Counted from the first letter of the stretch, positions 36,065-48,906 are shown. The stretch: 64,000 bases of DNA from Atherix ibis (GCA_958298945.1 OY282605.1:23972811-24036810), one strand, 5' to 3'. The notes: generated from the sequence alone by a model not told the origin. Numbers and translations: made by a program.

Positions 36065-36567
36065 AAGATCTCCGGGCGTTCCGCCAGAAACGCCCGGGAA
36101 AAAAAATCCGGGCGTTTCCGGCGGAATGCTTAGCGAACTTGCGCATAACTTGCAGATAATATTCCTTATTGACCGTCCTACCCTGTGGCAAGAACTTATA
36201 ATGCACCACGCCCCTGCAATCGAAGAAAACTGTAAGCAAAACCTTCACATTCAACCGAACTTGGCGCGCTTTTTTCGGTCTGGGCTCGTGCGGCAGCTTC
36301 CATTGGGATGATTGAACTTTAGTTTCCACGTCATAACCATAAACTCATGATTCGTGACCAGTTATGACCCTTTGGAACAAATTTGAGTCGTCGCGGATAG
36401 ACTCAATCAGCTCCTTAGCAATGTTAATGCGATGCTGTTTTTGGTCGAAATTGAGCAAAAATTGAAAACGAGCCAAAATTCATGCAAGCAAAGCAGCTGT
36501 TAAAAATTAACTGAACATTCAAAATGGCCGAACTTGTCGGCATAAGTGAGAGACATGAGTACCACCT
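36065..36567 (-). mobile_element. M1 mariner copy F, truncated
   Basis: Minus-strand transposase sequence runs from the 5' leader (CATGTCTCTCACTTATGCCGACAAGTTCGGCC, near 36525-36558) through DDSNLFQRVITGHESWVYGYDVETK (Asp of GDES changed to His) to FFDCRGVVHYKFLPQGRTVN and the AIRQKRPD region. It stops at a hairpin (36081-36124). At the right the leader is joined at ~36560 to CCACCTTGTA, possibly the last bases of the M1 end. No 3' half remains. Confidence 0.75.
36081..36124. repeat. G+C-rich hairpin at the M1-F breakpoint
   Basis: CCGCCAGAAACGCCCGG (36081-36097) and its reverse complement with one change (36108-36124) are separated by ten bases, mostly A. Both arms come from the same point of the M1 transposase (RQKRPD codons), so the element folds back on itself here. 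Confidence 0.9.
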
Positions 36568-38904
36568 TGTATGTTGCGGTTAGGAATAAAAAAGGTTGTA
36601 AAGAATTGGGTCTTACCCCTGGAGACAAGGCGAATATCAGAATAGCTGAAATTATCAGTCTAAACGGTAGGATTTGCGGTCAAGAAATACCACCTTGGTA
36701 GTATTGCTTTCGCTGTTGTGAGCACTAAATTTGTTAAGTGTTAAAATAACTAAAATTAAACAACAACAAAAAATATATAATTTTAGGTGCCAATATAATC
36801 TTAACAATTGTGGTCAGCATCATCACTATAATCAGTAGACTAATTATGTTTTTGAAAATTCCTATCAAAAACTGGGTTAAAAAAAAACACAAAAATTTTT
36901 ACTGATCAATTTTCATTTTCCGTTGCTTTAGAAGCAATAATTATTTGCACCCAACGGTGGGGTAAGGTGATTTATATGAAGAATAAAAAAATAAAAGCAA
37001 AATTCGTTACGTTAAGTTTATTATTTAACCAGTAACATTTAATAAGAGATTCATCAATTTCAGGACGTCAAACTACGATGATCACAATCATTGATAGAAC
37101 AGGTGTGGTTACAGAGATTCCACGAAATTAATTAATTACAAAGTTTCCTATTGATTACAGAGAAGAGGTACTGGTGGTGGTGATAGTGTTGCGTCAGCAC
37201 AGAAGGGGTATAATGCAAAGCTTTCTCTTATTTTACTTCAGACGAATTACATAAATCCGTAGGATCTGATCTTTGGTTTAATGGGTTCAGACCTCAAAAA
37301 TTTTCAAAATTTTCCAAAATCAAAATAATAATAAGGAAACCGAAAATTTACTATAATAAACCTACAACTAAAAAGGGGGATTGATGTATTGAGTTAAGAA
37401 GAGTTTTTGGAAGAGAAATTTTTGGATATTTAAGACGATCACAGTGGCAGCATCTTTTTCAACATTCGATCGTGACCGTTAAACTTAATAGAATATTTTC
37501 GATCATCGTTAAAGCTGGGCTGGCTATTCAGCATTTCTAGATGATTTTTAATTTCCATAGAACTACAGAGAAGATGACTACTTTCACCAATCAATAAGAA
37601 AATTCATTTAATTTTCTTTTCGCTCGAACTTTTCGATATTCCAAATCAAGATTATACCCAGCCGCACTGGTAATGATTTTTATTTGCTATGATTTCGATA
37701 GTGTGGTTGGGGAAGTTGTTGGCGTTTCGAACCAAGTTAGACTTGAGATCAACTAATCCAACAACATCTAATTTACAATTTTTTTTAATCATTAATACCA
37801 CAAAAAAAAACGACTATTCCACTTAAGATGAGAAAATCAACTAAGTCCAATGTTGTTGGTAAGAAAAGCGGCAGGTAAAAAGGGGCCTTTTTTTTGGTTA
37901 ATTTTTACAAAAAAAATTTTTTTTTCCGTTGAATACAAAATAAATTGAAAATAATAAATTTGATCGCTTGTCCATACATAACCTGAATTATGAAGAGAAA
38001 TTAGGCACGTATGCTTACTCATTAAATTGTGTGTCGATCAAATGAAAATTATGTACTCACCTGTGTGAATGGCGGCGAATGAAATTGGTAAGAATTTGTT
38101 GTTGTTATTGTTCAAATTGAAAACTTTTATTACTATTTTGCAATATAAAAAATTTACAAAAAGAAGAAATAGAAAATCGCTTAATGGAATTATTATCTTG
38201 CGATTTAAGCTATTTAAATATCTTCAATTTACAAGCGATTTATTTGATCGAACTTTCTTTTTATTTGGCATTAAAATGCATTCACATAAATGACCACTGG
38301 AGAGATGGTCAACCGTATCGGCATCAATCCATCCGCTTCCATCCATATATGAGATATAACTTTTATTGAACACTTTCCTGATAGAAAATTAGTTCAATAT
38401 TTTCACGGTTAATATTAATAGATGAGAAATGTGGCCGATCTTTTTTAACGATAATTTCTTTACTTTTACAAATTCATAAAGTTTTGCTAACATTTTCGAA
38501 AGTCTTCGATTTATTTTCATTTATTTAATAGTGAATTGGTTTTTTTTTGATAGCAACGTACTTTCAGCAATAATTAAAATGAGGTGCGCCTAATTATATG
38601 TAGCCTATGACAATGGATGCATCATTATCACCTTTATTGCTTTTCTATATTTGATTTGATTAACGTCCAGCTTTATTGCATTCAAATTACATACATTCAC
38701 ACAATAAGTATAGTATAATAATTGTGGTCATTTGTCAAACATAAAATGGAATAATTCACTTCTTTTATGGACGCTATCTAATTAATTTTGTACGATTTAC
38801 TCGAAAACTGTTTACCAAGTCTGAGTGTTGTTTATTGAAGGAAGAGAGAAAATTCTCTTTTTTTCATGAGGAAATATAAGGAAATCGCTTAGTTCATTTT
38901 TGCT
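36568..38904. other. no gene recognised
   Basis: Mixed A/T-rich sequence; 37020-37260 and 37640-37770 are more balanced. Open frames (minus 37837-38022, plus 38069-38293, plus 38184-38369) are short and unrecognised. Confidence 0.35.
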
Positions 38905-39084
38905 ATAACATCCAATTCTGAAGTTAGAAGATAAATCGTATTACACGGATAGTATAAAAAAGTTGAAATCTTATTGGACAAAATGTGGCGAGCTAAATAA
39001 AGACTATGTTGAAAAATAAATCAACTTTTGATAAATAAACCAATTATTTGTTTCATTTATCACTAACTTATCATACTGTCCTCA
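38905..39084 (+). mobile_element. M2 mariner fragment, 3' end only
   Basis: Codons YYTDSIKKLKSYWTK and LNKDYVEK, the mariner C-terminus, are followed by the M2 right end (CATTTATCACTAACTTATCATACTGTCCTCA) and TA at 39085-39086. Confidence 0.8.
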
Positions 39085-39454
39085 TACAATATAAGAAAGG
39101 AAAAGATTTCTGGTTTTTTCTTAATTTTAAAAATGAAAACCATTTTTTTGCTACTCAAATTATTACTTTAAGAAACTAGAAGAGGTAAAAATTATTATAA
39201 GTACAAATAATTAATAAAAGGTTTTAATATCTACTAAAATACGCTTAAGTAGAAACAAAAATATATTAACACATTTTTTTAATATCAAAACCAAGTGTGG
39301 CTCTTATTTAGTAATCACATACTTAATTCCAATAGATTAGAAGAGGCGCCAACTATTATTTGAAAAATTAACAATTAATTTCTCCAGCTTAGCCTTTTAT
39401 TTATAAAAGATACTTTTATTATTTCTAGTTGACTATTAGAAATTACATACAAGC

Positions 39455-39740
39455 ATAAAAATAATAAAAGTCGATGATAGCGAAACCAAAGCAAAAAGCA
39501 TAAGGAAATGGCTTGTTGGAAATAAATTTGCGTCCAATTTTTAACTTATAGTTGAAATTAAGGCTTATTAGGCAAAGTTTGATAAATCAGACCATACGAA
39601 TGGTACAAATAAGTTTAAATATTATTAGACAATCTAGCTTGTATTAAGCTAAAAAGATACTATTTTAAAAAATAAATTAATTTTTCTTAAACAATTTAAT
39701 TATTTGTTTCATTTATCACTAACTTATCAAACTACCATTT
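39455..39740 (+). mobile_element. M2 mariner fragment, 3' end only
   Basis: A decayed transposase C-terminus (GNKFASNF-like, KAYXAKFDKS-like) ends in CATTTATCACTAACTTATCAAACTACCATTT. The parallel fragment at 50165-50452 has the same left breakpoint, consistent with joint duplication. Confidence 0.7.
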
Positions 39741-39745
39741 TAAAT

Positions 39746-40435
39746 GCACTAACTTTGAAGGAAGAAAGAAATTTTATTTTTTTGGAGGGGTGGATGGTTG
39801 TTGATTTGGTGTCTTCTCACAAATTAGTTTTTATAGACTTGAAAATATCAGATGATTCATGCTCTTAATAATTTCCATCAACCGAAAGGGATAATTTACG
39901 ATAGCAAAACCATTCCTGCCTAGTCAGTCATCCGTTTACTCATCCACGATCTCGAAGCCATAATGTCAGGGCTATGTTGACATAAAAATCACGTTCGAAT
40001 GTTTACTTTTCTTATTAAAAACCACTCTAATCCTTGGTAACCATGAGTGCGCGTGCATAATTTACTTCTAAGTTCAGAAATTATTTGTGGTCTTCCGGTT
40101 ACAATCGATTTTCGGTTAAGGCTAAACTATGCTCCTAGAAGTCAACCACTTACAGACTGTTGTGAATAAATTTGGTTTTTTAAATTAACTATTCGAATAG
40201 TTAATTAACAAAGCACGAACATCTAGACTAATTATAAAGATTTCTGAGATGAGAAATCTTATTTGTAGTGTCATTTGACAGCTGTCAAATATTTATGTCA
40301 GCCAAGTTAGATTTATTTAGTGTATTTTTAAATACCAAATAATATGTAAAAATTTTCAAAAAAAAACAAACTTTTAACACGTGAAAATTGTAAAATTTTT
40401 TTGAAAATGAAGAAATTTTATCTGTTCCATATGCG
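39746..40435. other. no gene recognised
   Basis: Unique-looking sequence of mixed composition. ATTTGACAGCTGTCAAAT at 40272-40289 is a perfect 18-bp palindrome. Confidence 0.4.
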
Positions 40436-41170
40436 GTTTCAATATGATGGCGCCATAAGCTAGACAATGCAACAAATTCAAAAACTACCTCAAAAGGATT
40501 GAGTTTTGCCAGAAATTTTGTTACAATTATTTGAATAAATAAAATTATTATTTAAATAATATTAAAAAAAATAAAAATATAATTAAAATATTTTTTATTT
40601 AATTTTACTCTTCGAAGTACAAATTGGATAACTTCAGCGATATGAGCACATTTGCAGCTTAAAAAGCGCTGCAGCTCAGATCTGTCAGATGAGCATTTTG
40701 CTAGCATTTTTTACGACTTCTTATCGTAAAATAAAATAAAAAATCTTGTTTACTCAGATAATCCTCAAATTTTAGAGCATTTAAAAACCAACATTAAGAA
40801 CGAAATAGCCAAATTATAGCCTGAAATGTGCAAAAAAGTCATCAAAAATTATTTGAAAATTTTGAGCGATCTTTATTTAAAACTATTTTATTTTGTACAT
40901 CATGGTAAAATTTATATAAGATAATAAAATAAAAAGTTAATCAAAATCTGGATTTAAAATTATTTTTATTTAATTTTTACTCTCCAAAGTGCGAATTGGA
41001 TAATTTCTGCCATATGAGCACATTTGCAGCTTAAAAAGCGCTGCAGCTCAGATCTGTCAGATGAGAATTTTTTCTGACACTCTTAAAATATGAACGACTC
41101 TTTTCAAGGAAATCCCTGATTTTTCGCTATAATTTCCTTTGTCTCTTACGAAAGACTAATTTTAAATACT
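40436..41170 (+). mobile_element. T element copy 7: two tandem C-terminal/3'-end fragments
   Basis: The first fragment encodes KNYLKRIEFCQKFCYNYLNK (40482-40541). The second encodes LEHLKTNIKNEIA and PEMCKKVIKNYLK (40775-40855). Each is followed by A/T sequence, a CAAATTGGATAA-type 3' end and the word AAAAAGCGCTGCAGCT at 40661 and 41033, a spacing of 372 bp. Sequence to ~41170 also matches the array unit at 54.1-55.1 kb. Confidence 0.75.
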
Positions 41171-43247
41171 TTATCAAATTCTAATTTTAGCGGGAACTAA
41201 AAAATCTTGAATAGTATTTTTTCGGTGATAAAATGCTGTATTGGATCTCCTCTATTCGTAAAGGTGGTTAAAATATTTAAGATAAACAAAATGATAAATA
41301 AAAGGAAAAAAGATTAAAAAATTTGAAAACTCTGGAAAAATTTAAAAAACACCAACGCAAAATATAAAAAAATTTAAAACGCTAAAAAAGACTAAAATTT
41401 ATTGTGTTTTTTTTTTAATTACAAAATATTTTTTTTCCAATTTTTTGATAACTTTTGTTAATTGTTTATTTGTATGTAAGGTCCTTGGGAATGCCGCAAG
41501 GGTCTTTGCCTTTTGCTTAGTTTGGACGGCCCAATTAGAGGTGGTTAGATTTGGTAGAGCATTTTAATTTTATTTTAAGAAATAAAAAAGAGCATTTGGA
41601 AAGGGCTATTGTGGGGTGGGGTCTAAAAGAACCACAATGGAGGGATGCCATTTGTAAAAAAAAATTTTGGGTAATGTAACTTTTCGTTAGAAGGTGAGTG
41701 ATAGTGAGCTGAGCGTGACAGGATGGATAGATGTGAATATAGTGGTTTCCGAAAAGGAAATAATGTGTCATAGTTGAAAGACCCATCGGAATTGTGACCA
41801 ATTTGCGTGCACAAAATGTTTTGCAAGACTGTTGAGTAGACTTGTCAACCAACAAAAAAAATACTTTCACTACCTGACCAGTCTTTTTGCTTATGATTGG
41901 CGTAAGGTTTTTTTTTAGAAAAAATTTTCACATGACCTAGAATCCAACGTAATTAAAAACTCCTGCTGTTAAATAGGCTATGCCGAATATTGTTGAGAGC
42001 AGGACACCTCGATGGGTCATAATTGCCTTCTATTGAACAAAATTATATTAGGTTAATTTGGAGTGCAAACTGCAATCATAATATGGATCTGCCCTAAAAT
42101 GAAAGATTTCACAGTGACCTTATTGGATATCAGAGCCATCTAACACAATAATGCATAAGACGTGATATTACCCATGAAAAATATCAAAGAATCTTTGAGT
42201 CCATTAAGCTTCTCTAGGAAAAGTTTCCTGTCGAAATACGAATAAATTTTTTTTTGCATTTATTTGTACCTGTCCCCAGGCATGTACACTTTTGCTAATT
42301 ATTTTATGGCATTGCTAAAAACAGACAATAACCTTCCATAAAAACCTTCTTTGAGCAAAAAAAAAACAACTCACGACTTTAAAAGCAATAGAAAAAAAAA
42401 ATAAACACTCTTTTTGTTCACACCTCATTCATATCATAAAAATAAAGTCAGTTTCGAAAATAGATTTTGATTAATTCTTTTTCAACAAAAAAATAAAACT
42501 GATTAATTTCTGATTAATGCTTTCTTTTTACAATATTTTCGAAAAGAAAATACCGATTTCTATGAATCATAAAAAATTTCCAAATGATTAAAGTGAATTT
42601 TTTTCTAATTGCAAAATCATAAATAAGATTTTTGCTCTTTGTTAGTTTCGAACACACTACGACAATCTCAAGCTGTGAATAGTTTTTCGAAAAAAAAAAA
42701 TTCCCCATAATTTCAAGAATGAAAAGAAACAATTTTTAATAGTGGAAAATTTTCCTCTGTCATTGCTTTGGTCATTACTCCTTCACACATTTGGGGCTTA
42801 ATAATATGAAAAACTATGAAATTTTCTGCGCGACTGTGGATTGTCGCCTATGTTATGTCTGCAGGAAAATGCGAACTGCCATTGGCACGAACTTGTCACA
42901 TTTGGAATTGTTGGTGGCGCGGCGACTCATTGTCGAAGAAGTGCGAAAAACCATCGAAATGTGTTGGGATCTATTTTTAAACGAATTTCCTGCAAAGAAT
43001 CTTTAACATATGTTCGGTATTTTTTTCTTTTTTATTTGAGGTGCAGATACGGGAGGATTTTGCATGGGTCCAATTTTTTGCTCGATTCTAAGAAGATGAT
43101 TTGATATTTTCAGCTGGCAATTATTTTCCACAAGAATTCTGTTTTTTTTTCACATACTAGTAAGTCTATTGGAATGATAAAAATTTCATAAATTCTCTAA
43201 GCACAAAAACTGTGGTGCGTTCGAAATAATATTAAATAAAAAAATAT
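41171..43247. other. no gene recognised; short open block at 42.79-43.10 kb
   Basis: At 42791-43104 a less A/T-rich stretch is open in two plus frames (71 and 87 residues; the second contains VTFGIVGGAATHCRRSAKNH). The minus strand is also partly open. I do not recognise either product and see no promoter or splice context, so this may be chance. The minus frame at 41535-41870 is likewise unrecognised. Confidence 0.35.
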
Positions 43248-43309
43248 TCATTTAGTGCTTTGGAAAGTAAAATTTAAGAACATATTTTTCAAATACAGAT
43301 TTTGATAAT

Positions 43310-45720
43310 ACCATAAAACCCCCTACAAGGACTCAATATTTTCGAGGTAATTCTCAACAATTTCAGACTGTACTTTGGCCCATTATCTGACCGGTGTTAA
43401 TTTTTAAATGCTCTAGAAATTTTAAAAATTATCTGAGCTTAAAAGATTTCTTGTTTGAAAAAAAATCGGCGTCAAATCGAACGATCTTGGATGTCAAATT
43501 TACATTGTCAAATCTGGATACTTGAGAACTTTTTGTGAAATAAAGCCACAATTTGTCGTGTTGGATAGCTGATTTTTTTTTTTAGTAAAATTTTGAATTT
43601 CAAAACAAAAAACTTTTGTTGTTATACGGTTATAGCGCTCAGAATAATAAAGCCAGCTATTTAACTTTCAGCCATAAAATCTCTACAAGGACTTAATATT
43701 TTTGAGGTAATTCTTTAATGACTTTTTCACCTGTAATTTGGCCCATTACCTGACCGGTGTTAATTTTTAAATGCTCTAGAAATTTAAAAATTATCTGAGT
43801 TTAAAAGATTTCTTGTTTAAAAAAAAATCGGCGTCAAATCGGCTGATCTTGGAGGTCAAATTTACATTATCAAATCCGGATAATTGAGAACTTTTTGTAA
43901 AATAAAACTAAAATTTATCGTGTTGGGTAGCTGATTTTTTTTTTTAGTAAAATTTTGAATTTCAAAACAAAAAACTTTGGCTTTTTATACGGTTATAGCG
44001 CTCAGAATAATAAAGCCAGCTATTCAACTTTCAGCCATAAAACCTCTACAAGGACTTAATCTTTTTGAGGTAATTCTTTAATGACTTTTTCACCTGTAAT
44101 TTGGCCCATTACCTGACCGATATTAATTTTTAAATGCTCTAGAAATTTAAAAATCATCTGAGTTTAAAAGGTTTTTTATTTTAAAAAAATCGGCGTCAAA
44201 TCAAACGATCTTGGAGGTCAAATTTACATTATCAAATCTGGATAATTGAGAACTTTTTGTGAAATGAAACTAAAATTTATCGTGTTGGGTAGCTGATTTT
44301 TTTTTTTAGTAAAATTTTGAATTTCAAAACAAAAAACTTTGGTTTGTTATGCGGCTATAGCGCTTAGAATAAAACGCCACCTTTTGCAAATACAATGGCT
44401 TCTCCATAGTCACCGGTGGGCTTCTATAACCTCCTTATAAATACGAAAATTTAGATTTTGAAAATATTTTTATTTTATAATATTGCTTTTAAAATTGCCA
44501 TTATAGATAATTTATAATATTATTCCACTATCGGCCGTAAAAAACCTCTTCAAGAACTCAATATTTTTGAGGTAAATTTTTAAGGACTTTTTCACATATT
44601 TCGGGCTATAATTGGGCCCATTACCTGACCGATATTAGTTCTTAAATACTCTTAAAACTTAAAAATTATCTGAGTCTAAAATATTTCTTGTTTAAAAAAA
44701 AATCGGCGTCAAATCGGCTGATCTTGGAGGTCAAATTGATATTATCAAAACTGAATAATGAGAAGTTTTTGTGAAATAAAGCCAAAATTTGTCGTGTTGG
44801 GTGGCTGGTTTTTTTTTAGTAAAATTTTACAAAAAACATTGGTTATTGTATGGTCATAGCGCTCAGAATAAAATATCCACTTTTGCAATCACAATAGCTT
44901 TTTCATAGACAATAACGTAGTATCCTTCTTCTTAAATGCTGCAGAAATTTAAAAGTTATCTTAGTTTAAAAGATTTCTTGTTAGAGAAAAATGGCGTCAA
45001 ATCGGACGATCTTGGAGGTCAAATTTACACTATCAAATCTAGATAATGAGACTTTTTGTGAAATAAAGCCAAAATTTGTCGTGTTGGGTAGCTAATTTTT
45101 TTTTTAAGTAAAATTTTACAAAAAACTTCGGTTGTAAAATGGTCATAGCGCTTAGAATAAAATATTCACTTTTGCAATTACAATGGCTTCTTCATAAACG
45201 GTAACGTAGTATCCTTCTTCTTAAATGCTCTAGAAATTTAAAAGTTATCTTAGTTTAAAAGATTTCTTGTTAAAAAAAAATGGCGTCAAATCGGATGATC
45301 TTGGAGGTCAAATTGATATTATCAAAATTGAATAATGAGAATTTTTTTCAGAAATAAATCCAAAATTTGTCGTGTTAGGTGGCTGGTTTTTTTTTTTTTA
45401 ATTTTTAATTTCAGACCAAAAACCGTCGGTTGTTATACGGTTTTTGGTCTGAAATTAAAAAAAATTTTGAGATAATTCCTTAATAACTTTTTTGCACATT
45501 TGGGACTGTAATTTTTCCCATTACCTGATCGATGTTAGTTTTTAAATGCTCCAAAAATTTAAAAATTATGTGAACTAACAAGATTTCTTGTTCAAAAAAA
45601 AAAGTTGGCGTCAAATCAAACGATCTTGGAGGTCAAATTTTTTTATTAGTAAAATTTTTAATTTAAATCTCAGAAAAAAAATATCCACTTTTGCAAATAC
45701 AATGGCTTTTCCATAGACGG
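43310..45720 (-). repeat. tandem array of a transposase segment (7 units)
   Basis: GGCGTCAAATC recurs at 43468, 43830, 44192, 44705, 44993, 45282 and 45607 (spacings 362, 362, 513, 288, 289, 325). Other landmarks in most units are GATCTTGGAGGTCAAAT, GTCGTGTTGGGTAGCTGA and GCTCTAGAAATTTAAAA. The first two steps of 362 bp and the later two of 288-289 bp suggest two rounds of amplification with different unit sizes. Confidence 0.9.
45402..45461. repeat. perfect 24-bp inverted repeat inside the T-8 array
   Basis: The left arm 45402-45425 (ends CAGACCAAAAACCG) and right arm 45438-45461 are exact complements, separated by 12 bases. The right arm copies array sequence backwards, so it probably arose by template switching. 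Confidence 0.9.
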
Positions 45721-46143
45721 TAACGTTGTTTCCTTCTTCATTTTCGAATAAATACAGGTCAATGACTCTTTAAGACTAAAATGTGACCTTTTGCGAATAC
45801 AATGGCTTTTCTATAGTCACTGATAGGCTTCTAGAACCTCATAGATATTAATTTTTCTTATTGTCGTATCCACAGAAGGAGAAATAGGCATCATTGCTGA
45901 TGAAAATTTTGTTAGGAAAATCAGTATCCACATTCTTTTGCTCCAGGACACAATCACCGTTACAATTTTTCAGATTTTTCAGTTTTTTTTTTGGTAGCTA
46001 AACGATTTATAATATAAAATGGCAAACAATCAACTAAACAAATATTATCTTGAATGAACCTATAAGTTGAACAGTTGCCAAATAACATGACTGTATTTTT
46101 CAAACCACAGAACGGATAACTCTTAACTAACCAAAATAGAATG

Positions 46144-46197
46144 TTTTTATTATGCGCAATTTTATTGTGATTAAAATAAAATTGCGCATAATAAAAA
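46144..46197. repeat. perfect 23-bp inverted repeat next to the T-8 5' end
   Basis: Arms 46144-46166 and 46175-46197 (core ATTATGCGCAATTTTATT) are exact complements around an 8-base loop, 27 bases outside the T copy 8 terminus. Confidence 0.9.
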
Positions 46198-47823
46198 ATT
46201 TCTGTTTTTTTTTTAAATTTAAATAATTAAAAAAATATAAAATCAAAAATGAATAATTCACATTAAATCGAAAAGTTTATATATCAGCCTACACAGTGAT
46301 AACGGGTGGAGTTTTTCCACTCCATTTGGTTGTATGCAAAATGATAATCCTGATACGACAAATGTTCATATGGCTGGTCAATATGACCAACCAACATAAA
46401 AAAATCTGTTTCCACTTTATCAGTATTAATTTTTTTATTTTTTTTTTTTTAAATATTGAGAATTTTATCCATTTTTAGATTTTGTTTTTATACAATTTTC
46501 TTCTTTTTTTTTGTTTGTAATTGTTTGTTATTGAATTATAAGTAAAAGGAAATGAGAAGTCAGCCCACGTGCGTGCGAGCAGCCCTCATCACCATCAAGT
46601 CAAGTCACTATCATCAACATTGGGCCAAGGAACTGGCACAGATCTTCTCTTCATATAAGGAAATATTATTTATTTTTTAATCAAAAACATTGTCAAAGAA
46701 AACTTAAATCTTGTCTGTACGAAAACTAAAGAAATTTCTGCTGCCATTTCCAGATAAGAGTCAAAATATAATTTGAACACGGAGGACACAATGGCGAGGA
46801 TTGTTCAACAACGACGCTTGGATTTTTGTTGAAGAAAAATTATTCTTGACAAAAAAAATTCAAAATTTCTTTGTGCCACGCATGCATGCATGCATGGTAC
46901 TGCAGTTGAGATGCACCGACAGACAACCAAGACCTTGTCGTACGAGACGGTTTTTGAAGTTCACTGTCGAGACGAGGTCAAAGGTTGGGTTGAGCTGGTT
47001 TAGCTAAAACAAATGGCATAAAGAAAATTGGTTTTCTTTTCTTTCTTTTATTACAGGGCACTAAAGTGGATTCATCCGAAAGGAATTCAAAATAGATTTT
47101 CTTCTAGAATGCCGACAACATTTCTTAGTGCGCATATTGTGAAAAATTTCTTCTGTAAAACTGAGTGGAAAATGACCGTCATAGTTTTAAGACCATTTTC
47201 TGAGTCATTCAGTTTAATGTGCAAAATTATTTCATTCCAACACAAAACTCGCATAATTAAGATAAAAATACGAAAATTTTGTCATCTTTTATCTTATCAA
47301 TTTGCGACTATGAAAATTTACTCTTGAATGATGTCATTTGTACAGGCAGATAAGCATTAAACAAACTTGAACTGATAGTGCAGTTGCAATTTATGCCTTC
47401 TAATTGGAACATTACTTATATTAGAAAATTTGGTCTAAAAATAATTTTTATAGCTGACCAAACAGTTTGAAAATCATAAAAATTTTATCTAATCTTTATG
47501 AAGAAATTCCAAAAAAAAAACAAATATTTTAAAATAACTCTTTTTTAATTGTAATTTTATCGTGTGTAAAATTAGCGTTGTTACATTTAAAAATATTAGT
47601 TTTTATATGACTGGATAGACACAGAAGCACTTCTAATGCGTCTACAAAAATCTTAAAAGAAAATTTATTCAAAAATAAAATTAAAAATATTTTTAAAAAA
47701 ATAAATCTCAAGGAAAACATTAAATTTTTTTAGAAAATTAAAAAGAGGATTTAGAAAATCTTCTATTCGTCCAGAATATTTGTCTATGCATGACCAAACA
47801 TATTACATGCCATTTAATCAGTA
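46198..47823. other. no gene recognised; balanced block at 46.55-47.0 kb
   Basis: The stretch 46550-47000 is unusually balanced for the window (CCCACGTGCGTGCGAGCAGCC near 46563; GCATGCATGCATGCATGG near 46880). It is open at 46801-47007 without a recognisable product. The rest is A/T-rich. Confidence 0.4.
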
Positions 47824-48653
47824 CGATACCAATCTGATAAGTCAGTGATAAATGCAAGAAATATGGCTAAAATAAAAAAAACAAAATATTTTTTATCATT
47901 TAGCATTCTTAAAAATCCACAATGCAAAATTTTATAAATATCTGTTAATTAGTTTTGTTTTTATGGCCATTGTTAGCACACAAAGTTTGTGTTTTTTTTT
48001 TTATTAATATGGGAAAAAGTGAATTTAGTGTATAAGTGAAACGCTATTTTTTTTAGGAAAAAAACATTATATAAAACTAAAACCAAGCTTGCAAAAGTAT
48101 AATAGAAACTCTTCACTATCGTATGGAATGATTTAGAAATGGTTTACTGAATTTCGTTGTGGCCGTACTTTGGTTTCTGGTTAACAATGGTTAATTCATC
48201 TTTTTTGGGTATAATCTTCATTGACTATCTTGAAAAATGAAAAACCGATAACAAAATAGTATTTGCAGCATTAATTGACCAGTTCAATAATGAAATCAAA
48301 ACAAATCCACTGCATTTGGTAAGGAGAAAAGTTCGCTGTCCTTATGGTAATGCATCTGCACATTCATCGATAATTGAACCAGCAAAATTAGTAAAATTAC
48401 ATTATGAATTGCTTCTCATAAATAAATTGCTTGGTAAAAAAAATGTACGTCTAATTCTGAAGTTATAACCGAAATAGAGGCTTATTGGGCAGAGTTTGGT
48501 AAACCGTATCACACGGATAGTATAAAGAAGTTGGAATCTTATTGGATGCAATTTAACAAGCTAAAGGAAGACTTTGTTGAAAAGTAAATCAATTTTTGTT
48601 AAATAAATTAATCATTTGTTTCATTTATCACTGACTTATCATACTGCCTTTCG
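47824..48653 (+). mobile_element. M2 mariner copy b, decayed
   Basis: The left end is degenerate (CGATACCAATCTGATAAGTCAGTGATAAAT) and the right end …CTGACTTATCATACTGCCTTTCG is at 48653. Transposase fragments include LDQFNNEIKTNPLHLV-like codons and GNASAHSSI (from HHDNASAH; Asp changed) near 48345-48380, LINKLLGKK, and HTDSIKKLESYWMQF with the C-terminus near 48510-48585. Its right flank matches that of copy a. Confidence 0.8.
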
Positions 48654-48906
48654 ACAATATAAAAAAGTAAGACATTTCCGTTTTTTTTTTCATTTTAGAT
48701 TTAACTGCTCAATTTATTACTTCTAGAAGTATCTCTATGTCTCTGGTTTTCTCTGAACTGTTAACCATAATGACAGGTAAATGAAAGATGACTTCAGATA
48801 TTATAAATAATAATTAATATTATTAATAAAATGGCTGAAACACAATTTCATAATCAATTTAGTACGAAATGTAAGTCTTTTCAAAGGAGTTGGCAGTTAA
48901 AATTTA

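Larger units (their letters stand above)
38905..39745. repeat. segmental duplication, copy S2
   Basis: It contains an M2 3' fragment (to 39084), flank matching 49953-50160 and 21084-21400 (GCTCTTATTTAGTAATCACATA, GAAATTACATACAAGCATAAAAAT), and a second M2 3' fragment (39455-39740). The same order is seen at 49.8-50.45 kb. Confidence 0.8.
43248..46117 (-). mobile_element. T element copy 8, with internal seven-unit tandem array
   Basis: The minus-strand 5' end GAGTTATCCGTTCTGTGGTTTG is at ~46117, followed by AAGATAATATTTGTTTAG and a first-catalytic-region relic near 45870-45910. The 3' end is near 43248 (TTTACTTTCCAAAGCACTAAATGAAT). Between them the part of the transposase from PLYLQK and SERYNRIT to EHLKINTGQVMGQI and EKVIK is repeated in tandem. 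No open frame is intact. Confidence 0.75.

Noticed and set aside
41535..41870. 111-residue minus frame as a gene or retroelement piece
   Set aside because: No motif recognised; overlapping second frame and no conserved context.
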